The position numbers and the translations under genes were made by a program. Under the pieces are notes generated by a model. The model worked only from the letters and a program-made list of their open reading frames with translations, ran no database searches and was not told the DNA's origin. Below are positions 51,036-60,523 of a stretch of DNA of 64,000 nucleotides, in pieces. The stretch is from JALZKA01 sp963786495 (GTDB lineage Bacteria > Actinomycetota > Thermoleophilia > Solirubrobacterales > 70-9): positions 248,001-312,000 of the forward strand of contig CAWAZL010000002.1 of assembly GCA_963786495.1 (NCBI GenBank). The letters are read 5' to 3'. Numbering within the stretch: the stretch's first letter is position 1; each line of letters starts with the position of its first letter.

Positions 51036-52429
51036 AGGTCTTCGATTGCCGCGGCGATCTCGCCCGCAGCCGCCTTCGCGTCGGCGAAGAGCATGTCCGT
51101 GTTCGGCAGGTAGAAGAGGTCGTTGTCGATGCCGGCGAAGCCCGGCGACATCGAGCGCTTGATGACGATCACCTGCTTTGCCTCGTTGGCCTCGATGATC
51201 GGCATGCCGGCGATCGGCGAGTCAGGATCGTTCTTGGCCGCGGGGTTGGTGACGTCGTTGGCGCCGATGATCACTGCAACGTCCACGCGAGGCATCTCCG
51301 GGTTGATGTCCTCCATCTCGCGGAGCTTCTCGTACGGCACGTCGGCCTCGGCCAGGAGCACGTTCATGTGCCCGGGCATGCGCCCGGCGACCGGGTGGAT
51401 CGCGTAGTTGACGTCCACCCCGCGCTTCTCGAGCTGGTTCGCCATCTCCTTGACTGCGTGCTGCGCCTGCGCCACGGCAAGGCCGTAGCCCGGGACGATC
51501 ACGACGGAATCGGCGTAGGCCATCTTGATCGCCGCGTCCTGCGCACCGATCGAGGTGTGCGGGCGCTCTTCCCCTGGCGCCCCCGATGCGGCCGGTGCGC
51601 CGCCGAACCCGGCGAAGAGGATGTTCGGGATCGACCGGTTCATCGCGGTCGCCATCTCCATCGTCAAGATCGTTCCCGAGGAGCCGACGAGCGTGCCCGC
51701 GACGATCAGCGAGACGTTGTCGAGCGAGAATCCGGCAGCCGCGGCCGAGAGCCCGGTTGCGGCGTTCAGAAGCGAGATCACGACCGGCATGTCCGCGCCG
51801 CCGATCGGAAGCACGACGAGATTGCCAAGAAGTGCGGCGCCGATCAGCACACCGATGAAGAGCCCCTCCGACGGGTCTTCGGATGAGGCGAGGATCACAC
51901 AGGCGGCGACGAGGCCGACCAGGAGCAGCGCGTTGATCACCTGTTGGCCGGGAACCGCGATCGGCTTGGTCGGGATCAGGTCCTGAAGCTTCGCGAATGC
52001 GATGTTCGAGCCCCAGAACGAGACCGAGCCGATCACTGCAGCGAAGAGGATGGGGATGAAGGTCTCGAGCTCATACCCCGACTCGTGGCGGAACTCGGAC
52101 CATGCGATGAGGGCAACCGCACCGCCGCCCACGCCGTTGTAGAGCGCCACCATCTGCGGCATCTCGGTCATCTGCACGCGCACCGAGGCGATGTAGCCGA
52201 CCGCCGAGCCGACGACCAGCCCGCCGATGATCACGCCCCAGTTGCCGATTCCGTCGAGCATCAGGGTCGTGACGACAGCGATGAGCATGCCGCCGGCGGC
52301 GATCAGGTTGCCGTTCTTAGCCGTGCGCGGGTGCGTGCCCTGCATCAGGCCGAAGATGAAGAGCGAGAACGAGACGATGTAGAGCAGCGTCGCCGCGTCG
52401 CCGCCCGGCTCGAGGACGCCGGTGATCAC
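51032..52429 (-). CDS. pntB: NAD(P) transhydrogenase subunit beta
   Basis: 465 residues: eight to nine membrane helices in the first 270 residues, then a soluble NADP-binding domain III (VVIVPGYGLAVAQAQHAV, HPVAGRMPGHMNVLLAEADVPY, GANDVTNPAA, GMPIIEANEAKQVIVIKRSM). Couples hydride transfer from NADH to NADP+ with proton entry. Third gene of the three-gene pntAA-pntAB-pntB operon, overlapping pntAB by 4 bp. Confidence 0.93.
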   Translation of the reverse strand: MITGVLEPGGDAATLLYIVSFSLFIFGLMQGTHPRTAKNGNLIAAGGMLIAVVTTLMLDGIGNWGVIIGGLVVGSAVGYIASVRVQMTEMPQMVALYNGVGGGAVALIAWSEFRHESGYELETFIPILFAAVIGSVSFWGSNIAFAKLQDLIPTKPIAVPGQQVINALLLVGLVAACVILASSEDPSEGLFIGVLIGAALLGNLVVLPIGGADMPVVISLLNAATGLSAAAAGFSLDNVSLIVAGTLVGSSGTILTMEMATAMNRSIPNILFAGFGGAPAASGAPGEERPHTSIGAQDAAIKMAYADSVVIVPGYGLAVAQAQHAVKEMANQLEKRGVDVNYAIHPVAGRMPGHMNVLLAEADVPYEKLREMEDINPEMPRVDVAVIIGANDVTNPAAKNDPDSPIAGMPIIEANEAKQVIVIKRSMSPGFAGIDNDLFYLPNTDMLFADAKAAAGEIAAAIEDL

Positions 52430-52737
52430 TTGGGCACCTCAGTCGGGTCGGACTCCGGCTTTGGCTTCCGGACGAACATGCCGAGCATGCGGTCGGTGAC
52501 CATGAAGCCGCCGACGATGTTGATCGCTCCGAAGGCAATGGCGATGAACGCGATCGTCAGCTCCAGCGCGCCCTCCGCGTAGCCGGCGACGATCAGGCCG
52601 CCAAGCATGACAATGCCGTGGATCGCGTTGGTCTGGGACATCAGCGGCGTGTGAAGCGTCGCTGGCACCTTCGAGATGACCGAGAAGCCGACGAAGGCGG
52701 CAAGGACGAAGATCGTGAGCTCGGTAACGACGCTCAT
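52426..52737 (-). CDS. pntAB: NAD(P) transhydrogenase subunit alpha part 2 (membrane)
   Basis: About 103 residues with three membrane helices (LTIFVLAAFVGFSVI, GIVMLGGLIVAGYA, LTIAFIAIAFGAINIVGGF), the PATLHTPLMSQTNAIHGI motif and the C-terminal VTDRMLGMF. This is the membrane half of the alpha subunit as a separate chain, typical of the three-subunit form. Start ATG 52737 overlaps the pntAA stop. Confidence 0.92.
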   Translation of the reverse strand: MSVVTELTIFVLAAFVGFSVISKVPATLHTPLMSQTNAIHGIVMLGGLIVAGYAEGALELTIAFIAIAFGAINIVGGFMVTDRMLGMFVRKPKPESDPTEVPK

Positions 52738-53861
52738 TTGGCTGTCCTCTCGCCGCGGATCTCGCCGTCGTGCGTGATGCACGCGCCTGCAACCACTTCG
52801 TCTTCGAAGTTCAGGTTGAGCTGTCCATCCTCGCCCACGAGAAGGCCCAGCAGGTTCTCGATGTTCTTCGCGTAGAGCTGCGAAGCGTGGGCGGCCATAT
52901 CGGAGGCCAGGTTCGCGGGAGCGATTACCTTGACCCCGTTGTCGGAGACGACGGTGCTGCGCGCCTCGGTCAGCTCGCAGTTGCCGCCGGAATCGCCGGC
53001 TAGGTCGATGATCACGGAGCCGGGCTTCATGTTCTCGACGGCTTGGCGGGTCAGAAGGATCGGCGCGTCGCGACCCGGGATCTGGGCGGTGGTGATGATC
53101 ACGTCCTGCTTGCCGGCGTTCTCGGCGAGTGCCTCACGGACCTGCTCGTTCTCCTCATCGGTGAGGGGGCGCGCATAGCCACCCTCGTCCTCGGCGTCCG
53201 GGATGAAGTCGAGCTCCAGGGGTCGGCCGCCGAGCGAAGCGATCTGCTCCCAGGCGGCACGGCGGATGTCGAAGCCGGAGACGACGGCGCCCAGGCGTTT
53301 GGCCGTGGCGATCGCCTGAAGGCCGGCAACGCCGGCGCCCAGCACCAGGACCCGCGCCGGCGAGACGGTGCCCGCGGCCGTGGTCATCATCGGGAAGAAG
53401 CGTCCTGCCTCACGCGCTGCCAGAAGGGTCGCCGCGTAGCCCGCGACGTTCGCCTGTGAGGAGAGCGCGTCCATGGCCTGCGCGCGGGTGATGCGCGGGA
53501 TTGCCTCCATCGCAAAACTCGTGACGCCCGCTGCGGCGAGCGCTTTATTGGTCTCGGACGAAGTAAGGGGAGCGAGGTGCCCGATCAAGATCTTGCCCTT
53601 CCCGACCTTGCCGATCTCGTCGGCTGTGGGCACCGCGACGTGGACAACGACGTCGGCGCCCCAGGGATCGCCGATCTCGGCGCCCGCCTCGGTGTAGGAG
53701 TCATCGGGATGGCCCGATTCGAGTCCGGCGCCGGACTCGACCACGACGGCGATCTCCTTGTCGACCAAGGACTTCACGACATCGGGGATCAACGCCACGC
53801 GACGCTCGCCCTCAGCCGTTTCTTTCGGAACCCCGATCTTCACAATCAAGAGCCGAGCCAC
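52734..53861 (-). CDS. pntAA: NAD(P) transhydrogenase subunit alpha part 1 (NAD-binding)
   Basis: About 375 residues: alanine dehydrogenase/transhydrogenase fold with IGVPKETAEGERRVALIPD, SQANVAGYAATLLAAREAGRFFPMM, the Rossmann loop VLVLGAGVAGLQAIATAKRLGAVV and PGRDAPILLTRQAVENMKPGSVIIDLAGDSGGN (given in part). Cytosolic NADH-binding subunit. The true start could be a few codons downstream (VKIGVPKE). First gene of the pnt operon. Confidence 0.93.
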   Translation of the reverse strand: MARLLIVKIGVPKETAEGERRVALIPDVVKSLVDKEIAVVVESGAGLESGHPDDSYTEAGAEIGDPWGADVVVHVAVPTADEIGKVGKGKILIGHLAPLTSSETNKALAAAGVTSFAMEAIPRITRAQAMDALSSQANVAGYAATLLAAREAGRFFPMMTTAAGTVSPARVLVLGAGVAGLQAIATAKRLGAVVSGFDIRRAAWEQIASLGGRPLELDFIPDAEDEGGYARPLTDEENEQVREALAENAGKQDVIITTAQIPGRDAPILLTRQAVENMKPGSVIIDLAGDSGGNCELTEARSTVVSDNGVKVIAPANLASDMAAHASQLYAKNIENLLGLLVGEDGQLNLNFEDEVVAGACITHDGEIRGERTAK

Positions 53862-53879
53862 GCTCGGCGGGCGCGGAGC

Positions 53880-55013
53880 CTATCCGACTGACCTCTTGAT
53901 TCCGGCCTCTGCGCAGCCCGCCTCCAAGCGCTCGAGCCCGAAGGCTTCGACGGGGCCGCGCGCACCCGCGCCGGCCTCTGCTGCCTGTCCGGCGGCGGTC
54001 GCCTCGGCGGCCCAAGCGAGCACCAGTCCGGTGAACTCGTAGCCGCTGATCCCGTCGGTGCCCGCCGTCGCGATGACGTTCCCGTCGCTGTCGAGAGCTT
54101 CGGCGGCGAACAGGGAGCCACCGCTCTTTCGCTGCTCCTCGTCGGGGCCGCCAGTAGATGTCTTCACGAAGCGCCCGACCGCGGCGTTGGTCGCCTTGGT
54201 GACGCCGGGGATCTTGGTCATGCCCGATCCGACGAGCGAGAACGCCTGCATCGCGCGGCTCTGGCGACCGAACCAGCCCAGGTAGACCTCGACATCTCTT
54301 AAGTCCGGGTAGACGCGCGGGAGCGAGAACGCCTCGGACGTGCCGACCGAGATGCCCGGGCGCTGCCTGCCCCCGACGCCGAAAGAGTGAACATGCTTGG
54401 CGCCCCGCTCGGTGACGAGGCCGCCATCGCGGAACTGGAAGCTCGGCTCGACCAGAGCCCCCATCAGTGAGGCGCGTGTGCCGCCGCTCATGCCACCCAA
54501 CCCCCTGCCCGTCGCGAAGTAACCGATCCTGACGCCTGCCGCGCCCTTGGCCTCGGGCTCCGCCAGCGCCATCGCGCCGGTGAGGTTGCCCGGCACCCAG
54601 TCGTATCCCATGGCGGTCATCGCTACGGTGCCGCTCTGCTTGGCACGGGGCCCTGCCTCCTCGAACACCTTGCGGACGAAGGGCGGCTCGCCGGTTGAGT
54701 CGATGTAGTGGGCGCCGGCGTCAATTGCGGCGTCGAGGGCCGCGTTGCCCCAGCGGGCAAACGGTCCGACCGTCGTCACCAGCGTGTCGCCGCGCTCCAG
54801 GAGCGCGCGAATCGAGCTGGGGTCCGTGACGTCCGCGACCGCGGACTCGAGACCGCCGAGCTCTGCCGCGAGCGCCTCGACCGCTTCCATGCGCCGCGCA
54901 GCGAGCAGCGGCTTCATCCCGCGCTTCACCATTGCGCGGGCTGTGAGGTCGCCCGTGTATCCGGTCGCCCCGAACAGGACCACCCGGCCGGTTGGCGCGC
55001 TCGCTTCGCTCAT
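53880..55013 (-). CDS. Saccharopine dehydrogenase-like / trans-acting enoyl reductase family protein
   Basis: 377 residues: Rossmann loop VVLFGATGYTGDLTARAM, ADVTDPSSIRALLERGDTLVTTVGPFARWG, YIDSTGEPPFVRKVFEEAG and GYDWVPGNLTGAMAL. This family includes mycobacterial enoyl reductases that act with polyketide synthases as well as true saccharopine dehydrogenases; no lysine-pathway gene is nearby, so a lipid role is favoured. Overlaps the F420 gene (TGATG). Confidence 0.78.
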   Translation of the reverse strand: MSEASAPTGRVVLFGATGYTGDLTARAMVKRGMKPLLAARRMEAVEALAAELGGLESAVADVTDPSSIRALLERGDTLVTTVGPFARWGNAALDAAIDAGAHYIDSTGEPPFVRKVFEEAGPRAKQSGTVAMTAMGYDWVPGNLTGAMALAEPEAKGAAGVRIGYFATGRGLGGMSGGTRASLMGALVEPSFQFRDGGLVTERGAKHVHSFGVGGRQRPGISVGTSEAFSLPRVYPDLRDVEVYLGWFGRQSRAMQAFSLVGSGMTKIPGVTKATNAAVGRFVKTSTGGPDEEQRKSGGSLFAAEALDSDGNVIATAGTDGISGYEFTGLVLAWAAEATAAGQAAEAGAGARGPVEAFGLERLEAGCAEAGIKRSVG

Positions 55014-56074
55014 CAGGCGCCATCGACGATCGCGGCGAGGCGCTTGATCGTGTGGAGGCGCTGCCCCTGGTCGAAGTGGACCGCCGAGCAGATGAGGCGG
55101 TCGACCCCAACCTTGGAGAACGTCGCGACCTTCTCGGCCACTTCATCCTCGGTGCCGACTAGCGAGGTGGCGTTCACCAACTCGTCGGGGATCGCGTTGT
55201 AGGCCTCGTCGCGCTTGCCATCGAGAAAGAGGCCCTGGACCTCGTCGGCGACATCGCCGAAGCCGAACCGGTGCGTGAGATCCACGTAGAAGTTCGTCTT
55301 GCGAGAGCCCATGCCGCCCAGATAGAGAAGGAGGCCGGCCTTGACGACGGCACGCGCTGCGTCGAGGTCACCGTCGATTGCCACCTGGACCGACGGGGAT
55401 ATCTCCAGGTCGGCTCGGGTGCGCCCGCCCTTGGCGAATCCTGCTTCGAGGTGCTCACCCCAGGTCTCTTCGAACTTGTCGGCTGAGAAGAAGATCGGGA
55501 TCCAGCCATCGCAGATCTCGGCCGCCATCTCGACGGACTTGCGGCCGATCGCGCCGACGAAGACGGGGATCTCGTTGCGAACTGGGTGGAAGTTGAGCTT
55601 CAGCGCCTTGCCCTGCCCCGTGCCTCCCTCGATCGGCAGCTTCCAGTGGTCGCCGGAATGCTCGAGCGGTCCCTTGCGAGCCACGATCTCGCGGACGATT
55701 TCGATGTACTCGCGCGTGCGGCCCCAGGGCTTCGCGTACTCAACCCCGTACCAGCCTTCGGAGACCTGCGGGCCTGAAGGGCCGAAGCCGAAGATGAAGC
55801 GACCGCCCGACAGGGCGTCGATCGTCGCGCCGGCCATCGCGGCCGCGGCGGGCGGGCGTGCCGGGACCTGCATGATCGCCGCGCCCAGCTTGATCGTTGA
55901 CGTCTGCGGGGCGAGCCAGGAAAGGATCGAGACGACATCAGAGCCGTACGACTCGGCGACCCACACGGAGTCGAAGCCGGCGCCTTCCGCGGCCTTGACG
56001 ATCTCCACCGCCTCGTCGCCCTGGGGGCCGATCCCCCAATAGCCGAGATTGATTCCTAGCTTCGGCGCTGCCAT
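55013..56074 (-). CDS. LLM class F420-dependent oxidoreductase
   Basis: 353 residues, luciferase-like barrel: GINLGYWGIGPQGDEAVEIVKAAEGAGFDSVWVAE, PQTSTIKLGAAIMQVPARPPAAAAMAG, GGRFIFGFGPSGPQVSEGWYG, PIFVGAIGRKSVEMAAEICDGWIP (motifs shortened) and a C-terminal VGTEDEVAEKVATFSKVGVDRLI. Probably F420H2-dependent reductase; substrate unknown. Translationally coupled to the saccharopine-dehydrogenase-like gene, hinting at a shared pathway with two reductive steps. Confidence 0.84.
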   Translation of the reverse strand: MAAPKLGINLGYWGIGPQGDEAVEIVKAAEGAGFDSVWVAESYGSDVVSILSWLAPQTSTIKLGAAIMQVPARPPAAAAMAGATIDALSGGRFIFGFGPSGPQVSEGWYGVEYAKPWGRTREYIEIVREIVARKGPLEHSGDHWKLPIEGGTGQGKALKLNFHPVRNEIPVFVGAIGRKSVEMAAEICDGWIPIFFSADKFEETWGEHLEAGFAKGGRTRADLEISPSVQVAIDGDLDAARAVVKAGLLLYLGGMGSRKTNFYVDLTHRFGFGDVADEVQGLFLDGKRDEAYNAIPDELVNATSLVGTEDEVAEKVATFSKVGVDRLICSAVHFDQGQRLHTIKRLAAIVDGA

Positions 56075-56103
56075 CGGCGCGGGAGCCTATCGGCCCCCGC
56101 GCA

Positions 56104-57551
56104 TCAGGGCTTCGCCTTGAACTCGAAGGCACCCGCGTCGCAGGCGTCGCCCTTCGGGCGCACGAACCCGCGCTGGTCGACCTTGTCAGTCGCCTCCTTG
56201 CAAGCGGCCTTCGGGACCAGATCGCGAGCCGGACTGGTCGGCAGGATCGCGATGGTTTCCGTCGGGCCGCCGTTCTCAGCCGGGGTCGAGCCGACCGTTC
56301 CGGCCGGGGTGTCGACCTCGTCGGAACCTACGAACCCGCAGTCGTTCTGCGCGTCACTTTCCTCGCTGAGGTTGAAACCGAGCGAGGAAACCGTCCCGAA
56401 GCACGGGTCGGGAGAGTCGTCGATGAGTGAACCGAAGAGACCCACGGAGCCCCCCGACTGGCCAATCGCGTCACCGCTGGCGCTGCCGTCATTGGCGTCG
56501 AACGTCGTGTGCTCGACGATTACGTCGGCGGCTCCCACGTAGAGGCCACCTCCCAGTCCGTCGTTGGCGCCAGCGCCGCCGGCTTCGTTGTTGTAGATCG
56601 TGGTGTTCACAATGCTGGCGTCACCGCCGGCCGCATGGATGCCTCCGCCGTGCTCCGCTGCGTTGTCGTCCTCGGCATCGGCGGTATTGCCCTGGATCAG
56701 GGAGCGGCTCACCAGGAGGTCGCCATTCGAGTAGATGGCGCCGCCGGAAGCCGAGTCGCTGTTGCCGGTGGAATTGGCGCTGCTCGCCTGAAGCGTGCTT
56801 TCAATCACCCTGACGTCCCCGCCGTCCGAGGCGATCACGCCACCGCGCACCGATTCAGTGGTCGAAGTGGCGTCAACGTTGCTAGCCGTGACCTTCTGGA
56901 GCGTTGCCGTCGCGTTGCTTTGAACCCCGACCGCGCCTCCAGCGACCGTAGCGTCGGTGCTGTCCAGGACCGAGCTCTTCAGCTTGAGCTTCGCACCGCC
57001 GTCCGCGTAGACGCCGCCTCCGACTACCGCGTCGGACGACGACACCTCGGACTTCGAGATCGTTAGCGAGCCGCCGCGCACGCGCGCATTGCCGCCGCGG
57101 CCTTCCGACGCACCAAGGCCGGCGACATCTCCGTTACCGAGACGAAGCTTCGAGAGGGTCACCTTGCCGCCACCTGAACGTCGATTACGCGATCCGACGA
57201 GTTCTGAAGGATCTCGGTCTTGCCCTTGCCCTTACCGACCACCGAGACCGGGCCCCCACCCGTGAAGTCGAGGTCGCCATTGACGTTCAAGTCTTCGTTG
57301 GAAGTGATGAAGATGAGAGGGTAGATCTCCCCCTTGAGCTCAATCACGTCGCGTTTCGTCTGGCCCTTCGCGCAGCTGTCTTCCTTCTTGTTCTTGCGTG
57401 AAGCCTCGACCGCTTCACGAAGCGCGCACTTCCCGTCCTCGTCGAAGCCGTCCTCGAGTGTGTTGACCTTGATAGTCGCGGCGTTGGCGGGCATCGCAGA
57501 GCACGTAAGCACAAGCGTCGCAACCAACGCGACCGTTCCCCTGAACTTCAT
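56104..57551 (-). CDS. Secreted CSLREA-type beta-helix protein 1, one frameshift
   Basis: Two overlapping frames (57159-57551 and 56104-57162) together make 482 residues, the same length as the neighbour paralogue. N-terminal signal peptide MKFRGTVALVATLVLTCSAM, then the CSLREA-like box GKCALREAVEAS and SCAKGQTKRDVIELKG, then repetitive right-handed beta-helix rungs (GGGVYADGGAKLKLKSSVL, GGAIYSNGDLLVSRSLIQGN), and a C-terminal 'choice-of-anchor' type block (NGGPTETIAILPTSPARDLVPK, VDQRGFVRPKGDACDAGAFE). A missing base near 57161 (GGTGGCGGC context) explains the split. No membrane anchor after the last block. Last gene of the operon. Confidence 0.8.
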
Positions 57552-57611
57552 TTCTTACCCCTTGTTCGAATCCGCGGCCCGGAAGGCCTGACAGCCGGGC
57601 AAGCCTAATGA

Positions 57612-59060
57612 TTAGCCGGGCTGTGCGCCTTGCTCGTACGCGCCCGCGTCGCAGCGCGGGCCCCTGGGCCGCTTGTAGCCGCGCTGATCCACGCCCTTTG
57701 CCGGCTTGCACTCGCCCTTTGGGATCAGGTCCTTGGCGACGCTCTCCGGCATGATCGAGATCGTCTCGGTCGGTCCACCGTTTTCAGCCGGTCCGGCGAC
57801 GAGCCCGGCGTTGCCGCCGTCAGTGATGTCGGAGTCGAGGGTGCCGCAGTCCGGGTCGTCATAGGTGAAGACGTTGAAACCCCTCGAGACGGCGTCCGGC
57901 GAGTCGGCGCAGACGTCAACCGCAATGGAGGCACCGGGAAGGATCGAGCTGCGGAGGGTCACCGGGAAGCCGGTCGCCGAGACATGGTCGCCTTCCACGT
58001 CTGCGGTGTTGGCGAGGAAGGTGGCGTGTGCGACCGTCGCGCGCCCATGTAGTCCACCGCCGCTGCCGTCGCTCGAGTTGTCGTAGAGGGTGGAGTTGAC
58101 GAGGTTGAGCTTTTGGGCTCCGGAGTAGATCGCCCCGCCCCGCGCAACACCTTCGTCCTGGACCGCGGCGTTCTCCTGAAACATCGAACGCTCGATCCGA
58201 GCCTTCTCGTAGCTGCCTCCGACGGAGATCGCTCCGCCGAGCGCCACCCCGTTTTCGTCGTCGATTGCATCCGCGCTATTCCCGAGAAAGGTGCTTTCCG
58301 AGATCTGTAAGCGATCGCTGTTCGAGGTGATCGCCCCGCCCTCGACGAGGCTCTCGCCGACCGCTCTGTTCGAGTCGAAGGTCGTCCTTCGAATCGTGAC
58401 CGTTGCCGGCTCAAAGACGTTTAAGGCGAGCCCTCCCCCATCGATTGCCTCGTTGTCCACAAAAATGCTCCGGCTGATGGTGATGTCGCGCCTCGGCTCC
58501 TCGACGGCAGAGAAGTCGACTCCACCGCCCAGCTCTGCGACGCCGCCATCCACCAGGACGCGATCGAGCGAAAGAGCCCCAGTCTCGACGAGCAGATTGC
58601 CGCCCCGCCCCGCGCTCAACGGCACCGGCTCGACGGCCTCGCCATTCCGGATCGTCAGCTTCTCCAATGTCAGCGAGCGGGCGTTTCCTATCGCGTGGAG
58701 CACGCGATCGTCGGAGATCGTCGCGTTGATTAACGTCTCTTCCATCCCCTTGCCGCGGATGATGAGCGGGCCCCCGCCCGTGTAGTCGAGATCGCCCGTC
58801 TTGCTCTCGTCCTCCCCGATTGAGCCCGTCACGAAGAACTCAACCCCCTCGAGCTTGATCGTGTCGGGAGTGCTCTCACCCTTGGTGCACGTATCGCGGG
58901 AGACATTCTTGTTGGCCGAGATGAACGCCTCCCGCAGAGAGCATTGACCGTTCTCTTCGAGGGCTGTAACCGTGCCTGAGACGTTGATCGTGGCCGCATC
59001 AGCGGCCCCCACAAAGGCGAGGAAAACGATGGCCGCCGTTAGGAGGAGTCGCTGTCTCAC
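57612..59060 (-). CDS. Secreted CSLREA-type beta-helix protein 2
   Basis: 482 residues. Signal peptide MRQRLLLTAAIVFLAFVGAADA; box NGQCSLREAFISANKN and DTCTKGESTPDTIKLEG; beta-helix rungs (GGAITSNSDRLQISESTFLGN, GGAIYSGAQKLNLVNSTLYDN); C-terminal block NGGPTETISIMPESVAKDLIPKGEC followed by VDQRGYKRPRGPRCDAGAYE. Paralogue of both neighbours. Such proteins are usually adhesins or polysaccharide-binding surface proteins; none of these shows a sortase or lipid anchor. Overlaps the upstream paralogue by 4 bp. Confidence 0.85.
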   Translation of the reverse strand: MRQRLLLTAAIVFLAFVGAADAATINVSGTVTALEENGQCSLREAFISANKNVSRDTCTKGESTPDTIKLEGVEFFVTGSIGEDESKTGDLDYTGGGPLIIRGKGMEETLINATISDDRVLHAIGNARSLTLEKLTIRNGEAVEPVPLSAGRGGNLLVETGALSLDRVLVDGGVAELGGGVDFSAVEEPRRDITISRSIFVDNEAIDGGGLALNVFEPATVTIRRTTFDSNRAVGESLVEGGAITSNSDRLQISESTFLGNSADAIDDENGVALGGAISVGGSYEKARIERSMFQENAAVQDEGVARGGAIYSGAQKLNLVNSTLYDNSSDGSGGGLHGRATVAHATFLANTADVEGDHVSATGFPVTLRSSILPGASIAVDVCADSPDAVSRGFNVFTYDDPDCGTLDSDITDGGNAGLVAGPAENGGPTETISIMPESVAKDLIPKGECKPAKGVDQRGYKRPRGPRCDAGAYEQGAQPG

Positions 59061-60523
59061 GGTTTCGCGCCCTTCTCGTATGCGCCGGCGTCGCAGCGCT
59101 TGCCGGCGGGGCGCCCGTAGCCGCGCTGGTCAACTCCATCCGCGGCGCCACACTCGCGATTCGGCACGAAGTCCTTGGCTGGACTACCTGGTTCGAGCGC
59201 GATTGTCTCGGTCGGCCCGCCGTTCTCGTCAGGGAAGGCGAACCCGATTTCCGGCACGACAGCGTCGGTCGATTCAACGTCGCAATCTTCGTCGCCGGTT
59301 CGAAAGATGTTGTATCCGAGACTGACGACGTCGCCGTCGCAAGGCTCGGAGGAATCGGCGAGCCCCAGCGCCGACGCCTTCAGCACGATGGCCCCAAAAC
59401 CGCTTTCAAGAGTGCCCGCCAGGTCAGCGCCGGCGCCTGCCTCATTGTCGGAAAAAGTCGTGTGGCCAACAAAGAGCGAGCGGTCTCCGCTCTGGAGGAT
59501 CGCGCCACCGCGTCCTTCGGCCCCCGTGAGGTTGCCGTAGAAGGTCGAGTTGACGATTGCGGCGTCCTGAGGCACTTCAGCTTCTCCGGTGTCCACGTAC
59601 AGCGCGCCGCCCTCCTCGTCCTGAGAATCGTCCGTCGCGACCACTTGATGATCGCTGAAGGTGGAGCGCTTGATGGAGAGGTTTGCCTCGCTGAAGATGG
59701 CCCCACCCGCGGCAGCGCCGGTGCCCTCGTTTCGCATGAGGTTGTTGTCGAAGGAGGAATCGAGAACCGTGAGTGACCTGCCCTGACTCAGGATCGCCCC
59801 TCCCTTGAGCTGATCGCTCTGATTCGATATTTGCCCGTTGAACGTGAAGTCGCTGCGGCTGACGCTGGCGCGAGCGTCGCCCTGGAGCGCCAAAGCGCCG
59901 CCTAGCAGAGCATTGTTCGAGGTGAGAATCGACTGGACGACCTTGACGTTGGCCGAAGCGAACGCGGCGATGCCGCCCCCGACTGCGGCCTGCCCGTCCT
60001 GAATCTCGGTTCTCTCCAGCTTCAGCTTCGCGTCGTTGACCCGCAGGAGCCCGCCTGCCGCAACCTGCACCTCGGGGGAACTGGAGGCGATCTCGAGCCT
60101 CTCGACCGTCAGGTCAGCGCCCGGCAGCACGTCAAAGGCTCGATCGTCAGCCGGCGAGACCAAGCCCGTCGGGCGCGGCACTCCGGAGCCGCCCTTGGCG
60201 CCCCTGACTGTCAAGGGCCCCCCGTCGGAAATATCGAGGTCGCCGTCCATGTTCTCGGATTCATCCGTGCTCGCGATGGTCAGGGAGTGAACATCCTTGA
60301 TCTTCAAGAAGATCGTGTCTCGCTTGGACGCCTGGCCCTTCTCGCATCCGTGGACCGACTGGTTGTCGTTTGCGGCAGTGACCGCGTCTCGCAGCGAGCA
60401 TTCGCCCGCGAGGGCCGTGTCTGACTCGGTGTCGACTTTGATCGTCGCGGCCTCCGCCGCTGCGGGAAGGAGGCAGCTGACGACCGCCAGCACCCCGGCC
60501 ACGGTCGAGATTCCGGCCCTCAT
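59057..60523 (-). CDS. Secreted CSLREA-type beta-helix protein 3
   Basis: 488 residues. Signal peptide MRAGISTVAGVLAVVSCLLPAAAEA; box AGECSLRDAVTAANDN and GCEKGQASKRDTIFLK; rungs such as GGAILSQGRSLTVLDSSFDNN and GGALYVDTGEAEVPQDAAIVNS; C-terminal block NGGPTETIALEPGSPAKDFVPNREC and VDQRGYGRPAGKRCDAGAYE. Same architecture as the two downstream genes, so the trio arose by tandem duplication. Overlaps the propeller gene by 4 bp. Confidence 0.85.
   Translation of the reverse strand: MRAGISTVAGVLAVVSCLLPAAAEAATIKVDTESDTALAGECSLRDAVTAANDNQSVHGCEKGQASKRDTIFLKIKDVHSLTIASTDESENMDGDLDISDGGPLTVRGAKGGSGVPRPTGLVSPADDRAFDVLPGADLTVERLEIASSSPEVQVAAGGLLRVNDAKLKLERTEIQDGQAAVGGGIAAFASANVKVVQSILTSNNALLGGALALQGDARASVSRSDFTFNGQISNQSDQLKGGAILSQGRSLTVLDSSFDNNLMRNEGTGAAAGGAIFSEANLSIKRSTFSDHQVVATDDSQDEEGGALYVDTGEAEVPQDAAIVNSTFYGNLTGAEGRGGAILQSGDRSLFVGHTTFSDNEAGAGADLAGTLESGFGAIVLKASALGLADSSEPCDGDVVSLGYNIFRTGDEDCDVESTDAVVPEIGFAFPDENGGPTETIALEPGSPAKDFVPNRECGAADGVDQRGYGRPAGKRCDAGAYEKGAKP

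Noticed and set aside
57550..57600. GTTCGAATCC resembling a tRNA T-arm
   Set aside because: No matching acceptor stem, anticodon arm or D-arm around it on either strand; it lies in the leader of the first beta-helix gene.
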